Shown here one piece after another: positions 15,678-25,071 of a stretch of DNA of 62,131 nucleotides (position 1 is the stretch's first letter; each line of letters opens with the position of its first letter). Made by a program: the position numbers and the translations under genes. The stretch spans positions 1 through 62,131 of the forward strand of contig CANNUY010000012.1 of NCBI GenBank assembly GCA_947525005.1, given 5' to 3'. The notes below the pieces were generated by a model that saw only the letters and a program-made list of their open reading frames with translations, did no database searches and was not told the origin of the DNA. This DNA is from an uncultured Candidatus Melainabacteria bacterium. Its GTDB lineage: Bacteria > Cyanobacteriota > Vampirovibrionia > Gastranaerophilales > Gastranaerophilaceae.

Positions 15678-17021
15678 TTGTTTGAGCGTTTTACAGAATT
15701 AGCGATTAACACAGTTTATGAGGCACAGGAGAGCGCTATTCAATCAGGCTGTCCTGAAGTTTACGTTGAGCATTTGCTTGTAGCAGTCGTTAAAAATGCG
15801 AAAGGCATCTCTCTAAGAATGTTTAGAAATGCTAATATTACTGCAGATAAGATAGAAGAAGATATAAAATCTTATACTTCTCCTACTTCAAAAAGCTATC
15901 CTTCTGTAACATTTAACAAAGGGTTCAAAGAGGTGTTAAAACACTCACTTGACCTTGCTACAAAAAGTGGAAACTCAAATATTTTATTTGAACACTTGTT
16001 CTTAGCACTTTTATCTGAAAAAAGTGGACACGTTCAAGAAATCCTTGAAAAATATAATTTCAATATTTTACAAGCAAAAGATATCCTAAACAAACTTGTA
16101 CAGAAAAAAACAAAAAAACTTACTCACCCTGAAGGTGTTGATTCTAACGAAGTTAGAAAAATTGATGAAATATACAAAAACTTTGAAAAATCACCAATTT
16201 TTGAAAAAGCTGTATCAAAATTATCTACATCAGGTTATGAAATTTTAGGAACAGAACAAATTGTTTCATCAATACTTGATAATTCTGATTCAAACTTAGC
16301 TAAAACTCTTGCTAAATTCGGCATAACTCAACAAAGCTTTGAAGAAAAACTTGCTACTTTAAAATCAAGAGATGCAGAGTATTCTGGAAGAAAAATTGTT
16401 TTCACCCCTAACGCTTTTTGGGTAATGAATAATGCTCTACAAATAGCTAAAGAATTGGGTTCTTCAACTGTTTTACCTGAACATATTATTTTAGGTATAC
16501 TTAATTCTCAAAAAGGGATTGCACACAAAATATTTAAAGAAAGCAATGTTGATTTTGAAGAATTAACAGAACAAATAATTAAACCAATTGAAAAACAAAT
16601 GCCTGAAACTCTTATTATTCTTAAATTAGCAAAAGAAGAAGCTAGAAGAATAGGTAGAAATGTTGTTGGAACAGAAATGTTTTTACTTGGTATTTTGGCA
16701 GAAGGTTCTGCTGTTGGAGCAAAAGTACTAAACAATCTTGAAATAACCTTGCGAGATGCAAGAAAAATTGTTGAACAACAACTAGGGTTCGGAAACGAAT
16801 ACTTCGATAACGAAATCGTATTTACTCAACGAGCAAAAAATGTTTTAGAAAAAGCATGGAAATTAGCTCAAGGAGCGAAAAGAGAGCGTATCCATTCAGA
16901 AGATTTATTGCTTGCAATAACAACTGAACAAAACTCACTTGCGATGAAAGTTTTGGAACAACTTGGTGTTGATGCAGTTGAAATCAAATACGGAATTTTA
17001 AAAGAAATAGAAAAATCATAG
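15678..17021 (+). CDS. Multi-repeat Clp N-domain protein without ATPase
   Basis: 447 residues beginning at TTG, directly after the DUF1292 stop, with GTGAGG in the end of that gene as SD. It contains six Clp-N half-repeats, that is, about three Clp_N domains: starts near 1, 75, 170, 235, 310 and 375 (for example FERFTELAINTVYEAQESA with EHLLVAVV, VFTPNAFWVMNNALQIAKE with EHIILGIL, VFTQRAKNVLEKAWKLAQ with EDLLLAIT). These domains recognise substrates and adaptors in ClpA/ClpB/ClpC, but no Walker motif or AAA+ module follows. It may act as an adaptor, chaperone or pArg-type reader. It is co-oriented with ruvX and tilS in one probable operon. Confidence 0.85.
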   Translation: MFERFTELAINTVYEAQESAIQSGCPEVYVEHLLVAVVKNAKGISLRMFRNANITADKIEEDIKSYTSPTSKSYPSVTFNKGFKEVLKHSLDLATKSGNSNILFEHLFLALLSEKSGHVQEILEKYNFNILQAKDILNKLVQKKTKKLTHPEGVDSNEVRKIDEIYKNFEKSPIFEKAVSKLSTSGYEILGTEQIVSSILDNSDSNLAKTLAKFGITQQSFEEKLATLKSRDAEYSGRKIVFTPNAFWVMNNALQIAKELGSSTVLPEHIILGILNSQKGIAHKIFKESNVDFEELTEQIIKPIEKQMPETLIILKLAKEEARRIGRNVVGTEMFLLGILAEGSAVGAKVLNNLEITLRDARKIVEQQLGFGNEYFDNEIVFTQRAKNVLEKAWKLAQGAKRERIHSEDLLLAITTEQNSLAMKVLEQLGVDAVEIKYGILKEIEKS

Positions 17022-17025
17022 TAAG

Positions 17026-18351
17026 ATGATTGATTCATGTATTAAAAAATTCATTGAAAAATACAACCTACAAAACAAAACAATTATTGTTGGGTTTTCT
17101 GGAGGATATGATTCAACCTGCCTTTTGTATTCCTTAAATAAGCTTAAAAAAAAGCTTAATTTAAAATTAGTTGGTGCGCACTTTAACCATAATTGGCGTG
17201 GAGAAACGGCAAAACAAGAACAAAAAAATTGCCGTAAATTTTGCGAAAAATTAGAAATAAATTTTTATACAGAAACAGCTCCATTTGATACACAAAAAAA
17301 TGAAACAGTAGCTAGAGAACAAAGATATCATTTTTTTGAAAACGCTATGAAAAAATACAATACCGATATTGTATTCACTGCTCACAACTACAATGATAAC
17401 GCTGAAACTCTTATCTACAGAATTGCAAAGGGTACTGGATTAACAGGCTTAAAAGGTATCTCGGAAAAACGTGAAAATTATTATAGACCACTTTTAAATA
17501 TCAAAAGAGAAAATATCGAAAATTATTGCAAAGATAATGGACTTGAACCTAATAATGATTTATCAAATAATGATACTGTTCATAAAAGAAATCTTATCAG
17601 ACACGAAATTTTGCCTTTGCTTGAAGAAATTAACCCTAATGTAATTAAGGCTATAAACAATTTATCTAAAGTTACAGAAGTTGAACTTGATATTTTGGAT
17701 AACTATTTAAACTCTGTTAAAAACAAGGTTTATTCCGATGGTAAAATTTTAACAAAAGAATTCAAAAAATTAGACAAAAATTTAGCGCAAAAAATAGTTT
17801 ATGAATACATCTACAATTCAGAAATAGATTATGATTATAGGCTTATAGAAAACGCTACAAATTTCTTAATTAATGCAATAAATTTAGATAAAATTTCTAA
17901 ATTTTCTTTAACAAAAGATAGATGGTTGTATGTTGATAAAAACACTATTGAAATAATCAAATCAACAGAAAAAAATAACGAAATTATAAACATAATAAAC
18001 GATGGAGAATATATTTATAACGACAAGATTTTTTGTATAAAATCTATCATAGAGCCTTTAAAAATATCCAAAGACGAGTCAAATGTTTTGGTCGACTTAT
18101 CAAAATACAAAAAATTGACCTTAAGAACAAGAAAAGACGGAGATATTATACAACCTTTAGGTTCTAGTGGGAAGATGAAGTTAAAAAAATATTTAATGTC
18201 AAAAAACATACCACAACATAAAAGAGATGATTTAATATTATTGTGTGATGAAAACGAAGTTTTATGGGTGGCTGGAGTTGGATTAAGTGATAAAATAAAA
18301 GTAAAAGAACTATCAAGCCACAATTTAGAAATAAAAAACATTCAAGAATAG
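17026..18351 (+). CDS. tilS: tRNA(Ile)-lysidine synthase
   Basis: 441 residues. The PP-loop S25-GGYD-S30 binds ATP; HFNHNWRG and TAHNYNDNAETLIYR are N-type ATPase family blocks. After residue about 190 the helical domain follows, and the C-terminal TilS domain (from about 360: KLTLRTRKDGDIIQPLGSSG) ends the protein. TilS modifies C34 of the CAU-anticodon tRNA-Ile to lysidine so that AUA is read. It starts 4 nt after the Clp-N gene and lies 9 nt before hpt, the same pair as in Bacillus. Confidence 0.95.
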   Translation: MIDSCIKKFIEKYNLQNKTIIVGFSGGYDSTCLLYSLNKLKKKLNLKLVGAHFNHNWRGETAKQEQKNCRKFCEKLEINFYTETAPFDTQKNETVAREQRYHFFENAMKKYNTDIVFTAHNYNDNAETLIYRIAKGTGLTGLKGISEKRENYYRPLLNIKRENIENYCKDNGLEPNNDLSNNDTVHKRNLIRHEILPLLEEINPNVIKAINNLSKVTEVELDILDNYLNSVKNKVYSDGKILTKEFKKLDKNLAQKIVYEYIYNSEIDYDYRLIENATNFLINAINLDKISKFSLTKDRWLYVDKNTIEIIKSTEKNNEIINIINDGEYIYNDKIFCIKSIIEPLKISKDESNVLVDLSKYKKLTLRTRKDGDIIQPLGSSGKMKLKKYLMSKNIPQHKRDDLILLCDENEVLWVAGVGLSDKIKVKELSSHNLEIKNIQE

Positions 18352-18360
18352 AGGTAAATT

Positions 18361-18897
18361 ATGAAACCAATTACAGAAAAAGATATCAAAGTTTTGTTCA
18401 CAGAAGAAGATATTCAAACAAGAATTAAAGAACTTGCAAAAGAGTTAAACAAAGAGTATGCAGGACAGGAATTATATGCAATTTGTGTATTAAAAGGTTC
18501 TGTAATGTTTATGGTTGATTTTTTAAAACATATAACCGTCCCAACGAGAATGGAGTTTATAAGATTATCAAGCTATGGTTCAAACTATACTTCTACAGGC
18601 GAAATACACGCAGTAGATTTATCATTACCTGACTTGAACGGTAAGAATGTTATTATTATAGAAGATATCGTAGATACAGGGCATACTGCACAATTTTTGA
18701 CTACATATTTAAAACATCATTTCAAGATGAAAAGCTATAAATTCATCTCACTTCTAGATAAAAAATGTAGACGAGAAGTTGAGATTGAGCCTGATATGTA
18801 TGGATTTGAGATAGATGACAAGTTCTTAGTTGGATATGGGCTTGATTATGATGGATTTTATAGAAATTTGACTTACGTTGGATACGTAGAGATTTAA
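18361..18897 (+). CDS. hpt: Hypoxanthine phosphoribosyltransferase
   Basis: 178 residues, typical length. The PRPP-binding motif IIIEDIVDTGHTA is at about 98-110; YAICVLKGSVMFMVD near 39-53 holds the conserved KG of the PPi loop; LLDKKCRREV near 131 and VGYGLDYDGFYRNL near 157 complete the purine-binding end. It salvages hypoxanthine/guanine to IMP/GMP. Last gene of the plus-strand operon, followed by a strong terminator. SD GAGG is 7 nt upstream. Confidence 0.95.
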   Translation: MKPITEKDIKVLFTEEDIQTRIKELAKELNKEYAGQELYAICVLKGSVMFMVDFLKHITVPTRMEFIRLSSYGSNYTSTGEIHAVDLSLPDLNGKNVIIIEDIVDTGHTAQFLTTYLKHHFKMKSYKFISLLDKKCRREVEIEPDMYGFEIDDKFLVGYGLDYDGFYRNLTYVGYVEI

Positions 18898-18913
18898 GGA
18901 TTTTTTAGAATAA

Positions 18914-18952
18914 AACCAAAGAGGCGACGGTTTCACCGTCGCCTCTTTGGTT
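18914..18952. terminator. Strong bidirectional terminator
   Basis: A perfect 18-bp stem (18914-18931 with 18935-18952) with a TTC loop. Upstream A/T-rich and downstream TTATCTTTAT flanks give acceptable tails on both strands. It separates hpt (plus) from the convergent hypothetical gene ending at 18971. Confidence 0.9.
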
Positions 18953-18970
18953 ATCTTTATATTTTATTTT

Positions 18971-20074
18971 CTAAACTAAATCATAGTATGTATCTTTGAT
19001 TTGTTCTTGTTGTTCTTTTGGTAGAGCATCAAACTGTTTTTGTTCTTCTGCTGATAAACTATCGTAGAAATCAGGTTTTACTGTTTGACTTGCCAAGTTT
19101 GAATGAATTGCTAGATTTCTTGGATCTGATACTACAGTTTTTGTTGTATTCCATACTTCTTTTCTATTTGAACCGATATTTTCTTTTGCATAGTCTTTCA
19201 CTGATTTTTTTAGATTTGAAATTACTTCTTTTCTTTCATCTGGAGTCATTGCTTTCCATGCTTTTCTAGCTTCTGATACAGCATCTTTTGTTTCTGCATA
19301 TAATTGTTTAGTATCATTATAAGCCTCAGCAATATTATCTTTTGTTGTATGATATTTATCAGAAAGTTTTGTTTTCAAAGTACCATCTTTATAGGCATCT
19401 CTTATTTGACCTAGTTTAACTGAAGAATAATCCCAAGATTTTACTGCACCTGCTTTAATATTACTACCTGCATCTACAAATGTCTTGCCAACAGAGTTTT
19501 TGATACCTTTTAATCCACCATATCGAGCGGTAATTTCTGCATCAGTCATACCAGATGCTGTTGCTTGAGCTTTCGCATAACCTTTAGCACCGACTGCTGT
19601 AGCTACTATTGTTGCAGTACTTGAACCCATTGACTGCCATGCTGCTTCTGCTTGAGCATCTGTTTCAGCTGTTGCAATATTGTATGCTGCTTTACCAGCA
19701 CCCCAGACACCAGCGATTGCACCACCTGCTAACAAGATTGGAGTTAATGCACCACCTGTTAATGCGTTACCCGCTATAAATAAACCTGCTATTGCTGCTG
19801 ATTTTAATGTGCTTTTTAAACTCCATTCACCACGATCATTCTTGAATGGACTTGTTAAGAAGTTCCAAGCTCCTTTTGCCAAGTTTTTGGTTGCTCCCCA
19901 AAAACCGATTGAGCCATCATCTTTGCCATCTGCTGTATTATCTTTTCGTTCTTCAACTCCACCAAACAAAGTTGTATTTGTTGTAGTACCTTGTTGATAT
20001 TGGACTGGATTGTAATATGAATTGTTTAAATAATAATTCCCATAACCATAATTTTGTGCAATTCCGTTAACCAT
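18971..20074 (-). CDS. Hypothetical protein with Gly/Ala-rich hydrophobic core
   Basis: 367 residues. The N-terminus (1-40) is rich in Asn, Tyr and Gln and contains a TLFGGVEE segment. Residues about 90-130 (LKSAAIAGLFIAGNALTGG, then AGGAIAGVWGAG) form a hydrophobic Gly/Ala helical hairpin like those of pore-forming or glycine-zipper proteins. The rest is helical and Lys/Ala-rich with coiled-coil character and ends in a Glu/Gln-rich tail. No signal peptide. A very strong SD (GGAGGAAT) lies 8 nt upstream, so it is probably well expressed. Monocistronic. I do not recognise it. Confidence 0.65.
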   Translation of the reverse strand: MVNGIAQNYGYGNYYLNNSYYNPVQYQQGTTTNTTLFGGVEERKDNTADGKDDGSIGFWGATKNLAKGAWNFLTSPFKNDRGEWSLKSTLKSAAIAGLFIAGNALTGGALTPILLAGGAIAGVWGAGKAAYNIATAETDAQAEAAWQSMGSSTATIVATAVGAKGYAKAQATASGMTDAEITARYGGLKGIKNSVGKTFVDAGSNIKAGAVKSWDYSSVKLGQIRDAYKDGTLKTKLSDKYHTTKDNIAEAYNDTKQLYAETKDAVSEARKAWKAMTPDERKEVISNLKKSVKDYAKENIGSNRKEVWNTTKTVVSDPRNLAIHSNLASQTVKPDFYDSLSAEEQKQFDALPKEQQEQIKDTYYDLV

Positions 20075-20602
20075 AATTTTTAATTCCTCCGAATGTTGTA
20101 AGTGTAATAAAAATAACCAAATAAAATAACTTAAATTTTAACAATATTAAATTGTAGCTAAACCAACCATGGTTTACATGAAATATATATTGTCAGCGTT
20201 TTTGTACCGGTTCAAAAACACCAACTTATTAGATAATTTTTCAACACAAACTAAGCCAAATAAAAGGTATACAATAACCATTTATGGCAAATTTGCATTC
20301 TATATTATCTACTTATTAATTTGTACCCAATTTCTATTCACCAAAGAGTGACCTTTATTGAGTTACTCGGGTATGAGTGAATCATCTTTCCTCAGACCAT
20401 TCTATTGAATCATATAATCTTACATCGTTATTTAATTCTTAATTCCCGTATTTATATAAAGTTTTTTTGTTCTTAAGAATTGACCCTATTAAAAAAACAA
20501 TTATTTAATGTCACTGTATAAGGGAATTAGAGTGCTTTACAAAACTTTACAAACAGTCTGAAACCATGTAACTATAAGCATTTCAAAGATAAAGCAAACA
20601 AA
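20075..20602. other. Intergenic region of 528 nt
   Basis: AT-rich, between two minus-strand genes. A 60-codon plus-strand frame at 20169-20351 has no ribosome binding site and is hydrophobic low-complexity, so it is not called. I find no convincing minus-strand promoter consensus; the promoter of the gene starting at 20074 should lie here. No strong hairpin with T-run was seen. Confidence 0.4.
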
Positions 20603-21796
20603 CTACACACAAGAAACAAAATTTTCTAATTCTTGACATTTTATATCTATTATTTTCTTTAAAATATCACAGCTATTCAGTAATAATGTTTTGTTTTTAA
20701 ATTTAACTTGTTTAAACCAACCACGTTTTATTGGAGCATTCTGAATATCATTTTTTAAAGCAATTAAGCTTTCATAAATATCTGTATCAATATATTTCTG
20801 TTTATCAGCCAAATATAAAAATACATCTTTCAAATCTTCATTTGCTTCAATAACATTATCGAGTTTCAAAGATTTATGTAATTCATCTAATAACTGAATT
20901 AGTTTTGAATAAGTATCAATAATAACAGACTTTTTCTCTTTGAAATGCTGTGTAAGATATTTTAATGAATCGCTATACCCTATTTCAATCAATTTATTAC
21001 GTATTTTTTGAGGGATATTAAAATCTATAACAATCAAATCTCCAGTTGTAATTTTCACATAATCATATTTATCATTATTACCAAAACAATCCATAATAAA
21101 ATCAGTTGAAACAGATGTCATACAACTATAAATAGAGTTTAAAAATTCAAAAGCATTACCGTTATTTCCAACATTATCACCTTCTAATCTAAACTCAATA
21201 ATTCTATTTTTAGGGTTATTCAAGTTTTTAGAAAGTTTCCAAAGAGGAATACCTTTCATCAAATCACCATCAACGAGCTTCTTATTATTTATCTCTATTG
21301 GCACCATCAATCCCGGCATACTGCAAGAAATCCTTACAGCTTCTGCTATCTCAAAATCAGGAGTTTCAAAAGTTGAGAATTCATAAGGTTTAAAAGTATT
21401 CAAATCGGTGGTAATAAGAACAAGGTTTCTATCGATATTTCCAAACAAAACAGGCTTATTTTGTCCTTTTTTATAATCTTCACCATAGAACTTTTTTTCA
21501 ATCAAATCTCTTATCCAATCAGTAAAAACATTCCCTTTACTGATTGCGAAGTCCTTGTTCAATCCAAAATGGATATCTCTAAAGAGTTCAAAATTAACCT
21601 GCATAAAAATATCGCTAATTTCATCTGGAGAATACCCGACTGCAACCAAAGTTGCAACAATAGAACCAACAGAAGAACCTGCAAGCGTATCAATAACCAA
21701 TTCTAATTCATTAATAGCTTGAAGCGCACCAATATATGCAATCCCACGAATTGCACCACCACCAAATATACAAGTATATGAACCCTTCTTTGTCAT
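20603..21796 (-). CDS. Patatin-like phospholipase
   Basis: 397 residues. Oxyanion-hole motif GGGAIRG at 12-18, nucleophile elbow GSSVG at 40-44 (Ser42), and catalytic dyad Asp in VDGD near 175-178 (family form DG[A/G]; DGD is a minor variant). Residues beyond about 250 form a C-terminal helical domain of unknown role. The family hydrolyses acyl chains of phospholipids; the absence of a signal peptide suggests action in the cytoplasm or export by another route. The ATG has no SD, and TATAAT ends only 6 nt before it, suggesting a leaderless mRNA. Confidence 0.88.
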   Translation of the reverse strand: MTKKGSYTCIFGGGAIRGIAYIGALQAINELELVIDTLAGSSVGSIVATLVAVGYSPDEISDIFMQVNFELFRDIHFGLNKDFAISKGNVFTDWIRDLIEKKFYGEDYKKGQNKPVLFGNIDRNLVLITTDLNTFKPYEFSTFETPDFEIAEAVRISCSMPGLMVPIEINNKKLVDGDLMKGIPLWKLSKNLNNPKNRIIEFRLEGDNVGNNGNAFEFLNSIYSCMTSVSTDFIMDCFGNNDKYDYVKITTGDLIVIDFNIPQKIRNKLIEIGYSDSLKYLTQHFKEKKSVIIDTYSKLIQLLDELHKSLKLDNVIEANEDLKDVFLYLADKQKYIDTDIYESLIALKNDIQNAPIKRGWFKQVKFKNKTLLLNSCDILKKIIDIKCQELENFVSCV

Positions 21797-21802
21797 AAAG
21801 TC

Positions 21803-21811
21803 ATTATACCA
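21803..21811 (-). promoter_or_regulatory. Extended -10 promoter of the patatin gene (leaderless)
   Basis: Minus strand TGG-TATAAT (21811-21803), 6 nt before the ATG at 21796. Transcription would start at or within a base or two of the start codon. No usable -35 was found, in keeping with an extended -10. Confidence 0.55.
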
Positions 21812-21891
21812 ATTTTTAGAAAAAAATTAATCATACAACAGAGTGAAGATTTAACTCTAAAACTAATCCATTAACGAATAAAATTAATAAT

Positions 21892-22458
21892 CTAAACCTC
21901 TAAAAAATAATTCAAGATATCCTCAGTATAACGCATTTCAGTCGCACTGAACGGAAAAACCTCTCCACCAAACTGTTTTCTAATCTTTGCTAACACAGAT
22001 TGAACCTTTGAACGAGGTATATAATCCATTTTTGTAGCGATTGTTATTATTGGTAAATCATTCGCCACAACCCATTCACGCATTTGTATATCATTTTTTT
22101 GAATATCGTGTCTTGAATCAATTAACTGAACTAGCGTTTTTATTTGAGTTCTATTCAACAAATATTCTTCTAAATGTTTTTGCCAACGAGCCTGAACCTC
22201 TTTTGACACCCTTGCATAACCATACCCCGGAAGGTCAGCTATTGTAAACTTATCAGAAAAATTAAAAAAGTTAATCAACCTAGTTTTTCCAGGGGTATTT
22301 GAAGTTTTTGCTAACTTTTTATTATTTGCTAAGGCATTAATAAACGATGATTTTCCCACATTAGAACGACCTAGAAGTGGATATTCTGGCAAAATATAGT
22401 TCGGACATTGAGAAAGCTTCTCTGCACTAATTAAAAATGTTCCTGCTAAATGTTTCAT
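21892..22458 (-). CDS. engB: Ribosome biogenesis GTPase EngB (YsxC/YihA)
   Basis: 188 residues. G1 GRSNVGKSS at 30-38, G3 DLPGYGYARVSKE at 75-87, G4 TKMD near 142-145 and G5-like FSAT near 175. This is the EngB group of TRAFAC GTPases, needed for late 50S assembly. Its start overlaps the stop of the upstream 96-residue gene by 4 nt (ATGA), indicating translational coupling. Confidence 0.95.
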   Translation of the reverse strand: MKHLAGTFLISAEKLSQCPNYILPEYPLLGRSNVGKSSFINALANNKKLAKTSNTPGKTRLINFFNFSDKFTIADLPGYGYARVSKEVQARWQKHLEEYLLNRTQIKTLVQLIDSRHDIQKNDIQMREWVVANDLPIITIATKMDYIPRSKVQSVLAKIRKQFGGEVFPFSATEMRYTEDILNYFLEV

Positions 22459-22745
22459 TCTTCAATTTCTTTCTTTGTTATTAAAACTGGCTCGTGTTTC
22501 TTTGTAGTTTCTAAATCTTTTAAATTCTTCATCTTAGCTCTGTGCATTGTTAGTTTCAATAGTTTATAAACTTTTTCACTATTAACAACTGTTATTTGAG
22601 CCTTTTGCTCCATTAAGTCAACATTGATAGCACTCTTATTATTAAACATGTTCTCAGCTCTTATATGAACAAGACTTACTAACCCATTTCTCAATATGCT
22701 AAGTGGTTTTCGTAAAAATAAATCGAATGTATCAAATATATTCAT
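22455..22745 (-). CDS. Hypothetical protein coupled to engB
   Basis: 96 residues with no recognisable domain. It starts MNIFDTFDLFLRKPLSILRNG, continues with a stretch that may form beta strands (KSAINVDLMEQKAQITVV) and ends in a very charged Lys/Glu tail. AGGA lies 5 nt before the ATG. It overlaps engB by 4 nt, so the two proteins are probably made together. Neither a signal peptide nor a transmembrane helix is clear. Confidence 0.7.
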   Translation of the reverse strand: MNIFDTFDLFLRKPLSILRNGLVSLVHIRAENMFNNKSAINVDLMEQKAQITVVNSEKVYKLLKLTMHRAKMKNLKDLETTKKHEPVLITKKEIEE

Positions 22746-22812
22746 AACTATCCTAAAGTATCTAAAGATTTTTATTTGCTACCCTATTTTAAATATATAA
22801 AATATTTAAAAT

Positions 22813-22844
22813 ATTGTGACTTTGTATCTCTACAAAGCCACAAT
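22813..22844 (-). terminator. Terminator after the large TPR gene
   Basis: A 14-bp stem (22813-22826 with 22831-22844) and TCTC loop. The only imperfect pair is A-C on the plus strand but G-U in the minus-strand RNA, so it belongs to the minus strand. A T-rich tail follows towards 22800. Confidence 0.75.
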
Positions 22845-22860
22845 TTATAATAAATATATT

Positions 22861-24987
22861 TTACATTTCTTTTGGAGAATAATCAACTGTTGGAGCAGAA
22901 TTGTTATTCTTTTTAATTTTTTGTTTCTTAATCTTCTTTTGTTTCACCTTCTTTTGTGTTCCAACATTTTGAAGTTCAGATTTGTTTTCAACAGTATTCT
23001 TATTTTTGTCTTTTAAAACCTTTTCCTTCTTTGGTTTATCAACCTTTTGAGGTTTTGGTTTCACTGTTTTTACATTATCATTTTTAATTTTTTCTGTCTT
23101 AACATTATTCACAGGAATAATGTTCTTTTCTTGAGCTTCTTGCTGAGCTTTCAAGCTCTTTGCTTGAAGTTTTGTTGCTTTTGCTTTTTCACGAGTAGCT
23201 TTTTTATCCATTTTTGTTTTCATTTTGTTCAAACGTTTTTTGTATTGAGCGAGAGTTTTCGCATCATTTGTTTTAGCAACAACAATTGCATAATTTACAT
23301 AAGCTTCATTGTATTTTCTTTGTCGTTGGTTCAATCTACCCATCAAGATATTTGAACGCAAATCATAAGGAGATGTTTTCAAAGCTTTGTTTAAATATTC
23401 TCTTTCAAAGAAAGTATTGTTTCTTTTTCTAAAATAATTTGCATTTTCTGCTTGTTGAGTTGCATTTGCTCTTGAGATTTTTATATAAGACAAGTTATTT
23501 TTTGCAACAACATTTGATGGATCAGTCTTTAACAATTCGTTAAACACTTTTTCTGCTTCGTCATATAGTTTACTAAACATAAACAATTCACCAAGATACA
23601 ATTTTTCATCATTAGTTTTTGTCATGCTTATAGCCATTTGATAATCATTAAACCCATCTTTAAAATTAGCTAAGGCAATATTCGCATCACCCTTCACCAA
23701 ATAATCATCAATAGATTTACAAGGTTTGTTTAAGATATTATTCAAGTTTTCACAAGAATCATTTGGACAATTCATCAAGGCAGACAATTTAGCTTTTGCA
23801 AGATACAATTCTAAATCGTTAGGATTTTCTTTGATAGCCTTATTCAAATACTCAGAAGCTTCTAGCAATTTTTTATCACTTGAGAACGCTGATTTTGTAG
23901 CAGAATTAAGAGCTAAAGCATAATAAGCTGAAGCAAGTCCTTTTACAGCTTCTGGTTTAAGGTTTTGTCTAACCTTTTCATAATAAGCCACTGATTCATT
24001 GTATTTACCCATTTCAAGATAAATATCAGCTATTTTCAACTGAGTTTGTTCAGACTCTGGAGAAATAGACAATATTGTTTTATACAAATCAAGTGCCAAT
24101 TCATAATCTTTACGAGTTTCATAAATGCTTGCAAGGTTTGCGTAAGGAGCAAGGTTTTCTGGAGTAATTTCAATAGCTTTTTTATATGCACCAATTGCAG
24201 CAGCCTCGTTACCTTGTTGTTTATAAGCGTCACCACGCAAGTTATATGCATAACTTGAATAACCTTTCCAAGCCAAACATTTGTTTATATATGTCAAACA
24301 TTTTGCATAGTTACCATTTGTATATTCTAATTGAGCCAAGTGATAATATGCTGCAGAAGAATTAGGGTTTACTGAAACAGCTTTTTTAAAACAATATTCT
24401 GCTTTTGCAGTATCACCTTTTGCAAGATATACAGTACCTAAGTTATCTATTGCAACAGCATAATTTGGTGCTATAGACAACGCTTTTTCAATATTTTTCT
24501 TTGCATTATCAAGATTACCAGCTCTCAAATCCATAACCCCTAAAGCATTGTATGCTTTATAATTATTTGGGTTAAGTTGAATAGCATACTTAAATTCACG
24601 AATTGCAATATCTTCTAAAGATTCTGATTTTGTTCTATATTCCATATTTGAAGAAGAAATTCTCTTATAGAAAACAACACCTTGTGCAAAATGTAAATCA
24701 GAATTCTTAGGAATAATATTTTTAAGTCTATCAATTTTATCTTGTGCAAGTTCAAGTTTTGACTGTAAAGCCCAAGATACACAAGCTAATGCTTGTACTT
24801 CATAATTATTTTTGTATTCAGACAAAGTTTTGTATACAACTTCATCAGCACCTCTATAATTAGCTTTTTCAATAGAGCTATTGATTTGAGCAATATTCTT
24901 CTCTAAATTCTGTGGGGCAGCGTAGGTAAATGTAGAATTCAATCCGACAAACAATACCAATGCTGATAACGCAATTTTCTTGTTCAT
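22861..24987 (-). CDS. Exported TPR repeat protein with Lys-rich tail
   Basis: 708 residues from the ATG at 24987 (MNKKIALSALVLFVGLNST, a signal peptide with probable cleavage after TYAA). An in-frame TTG 12 nt upstream overlaps the GAGG that serves this ATG, so it is rejected. At least eight to ten TPR units span about 95-560 (for example NPNNYKAYNALGVMDLRAGN, APNYAVAIDNLGTVYLAKGD, NPNSSAAYYHLAQLEYTNGN). The C-terminal 110 residues are a Lys/Gln/Asn-rich disordered tail. It is probably a periplasmic or outer-membrane scaffold. Divergent from the xer gene. Confidence 0.85.
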   Translation of the reverse strand: MNKKIALSALVLFVGLNSTFTYAAPQNLEKNIAQINSSIEKANYRGADEVVYKTLSEYKNNYEVQALACVSWALQSKLELAQDKIDRLKNIIPKNSDLHFAQGVVFYKRISSSNMEYRTKSESLEDIAIREFKYAIQLNPNNYKAYNALGVMDLRAGNLDNAKKNIEKALSIAPNYAVAIDNLGTVYLAKGDTAKAEYCFKKAVSVNPNSSAAYYHLAQLEYTNGNYAKCLTYINKCLAWKGYSSYAYNLRGDAYKQQGNEAAAIGAYKKAIEITPENLAPYANLASIYETRKDYELALDLYKTILSISPESEQTQLKIADIYLEMGKYNESVAYYEKVRQNLKPEAVKGLASAYYALALNSATKSAFSSDKKLLEASEYLNKAIKENPNDLELYLAKAKLSALMNCPNDSCENLNNILNKPCKSIDDYLVKGDANIALANFKDGFNDYQMAISMTKTNDEKLYLGELFMFSKLYDEAEKVFNELLKTDPSNVVAKNNLSYIKISRANATQQAENANYFRKRNNTFFEREYLNKALKTSPYDLRSNILMGRLNQRQRKYNEAYVNYAIVVAKTNDAKTLAQYKKRLNKMKTKMDKKATREKAKATKLQAKSLKAQQEAQEKNIIPVNNVKTEKIKNDNVKTVKPKPQKVDKPKKEKVLKDKNKNTVENKSELQNVGTQKKVKQKKIKKQKIKKNNNSAPTVDYSPKEM

Positions 24988-25071
24988 AACATACCTCAAT
25001 AGATTTATGTACTATAATTTGTTTTTATTGTATTATATTGAGTAATAAAAAACAACACGGTTAGGGCAAAA

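Noticed and set aside
15678..17021. The Clp-N protein as a truncated or frameshifted clpC gene
   Set aside because: It has a clean stop, three Clp_N domains rather than one, and tilS starts 4 nt later with no ATPase remnant.
20169..20351. A 60-codon hydrophobic open frame
   Set aside because: No SD, no promoter with good spacing, and AT-rich background where such frames arise by chance.
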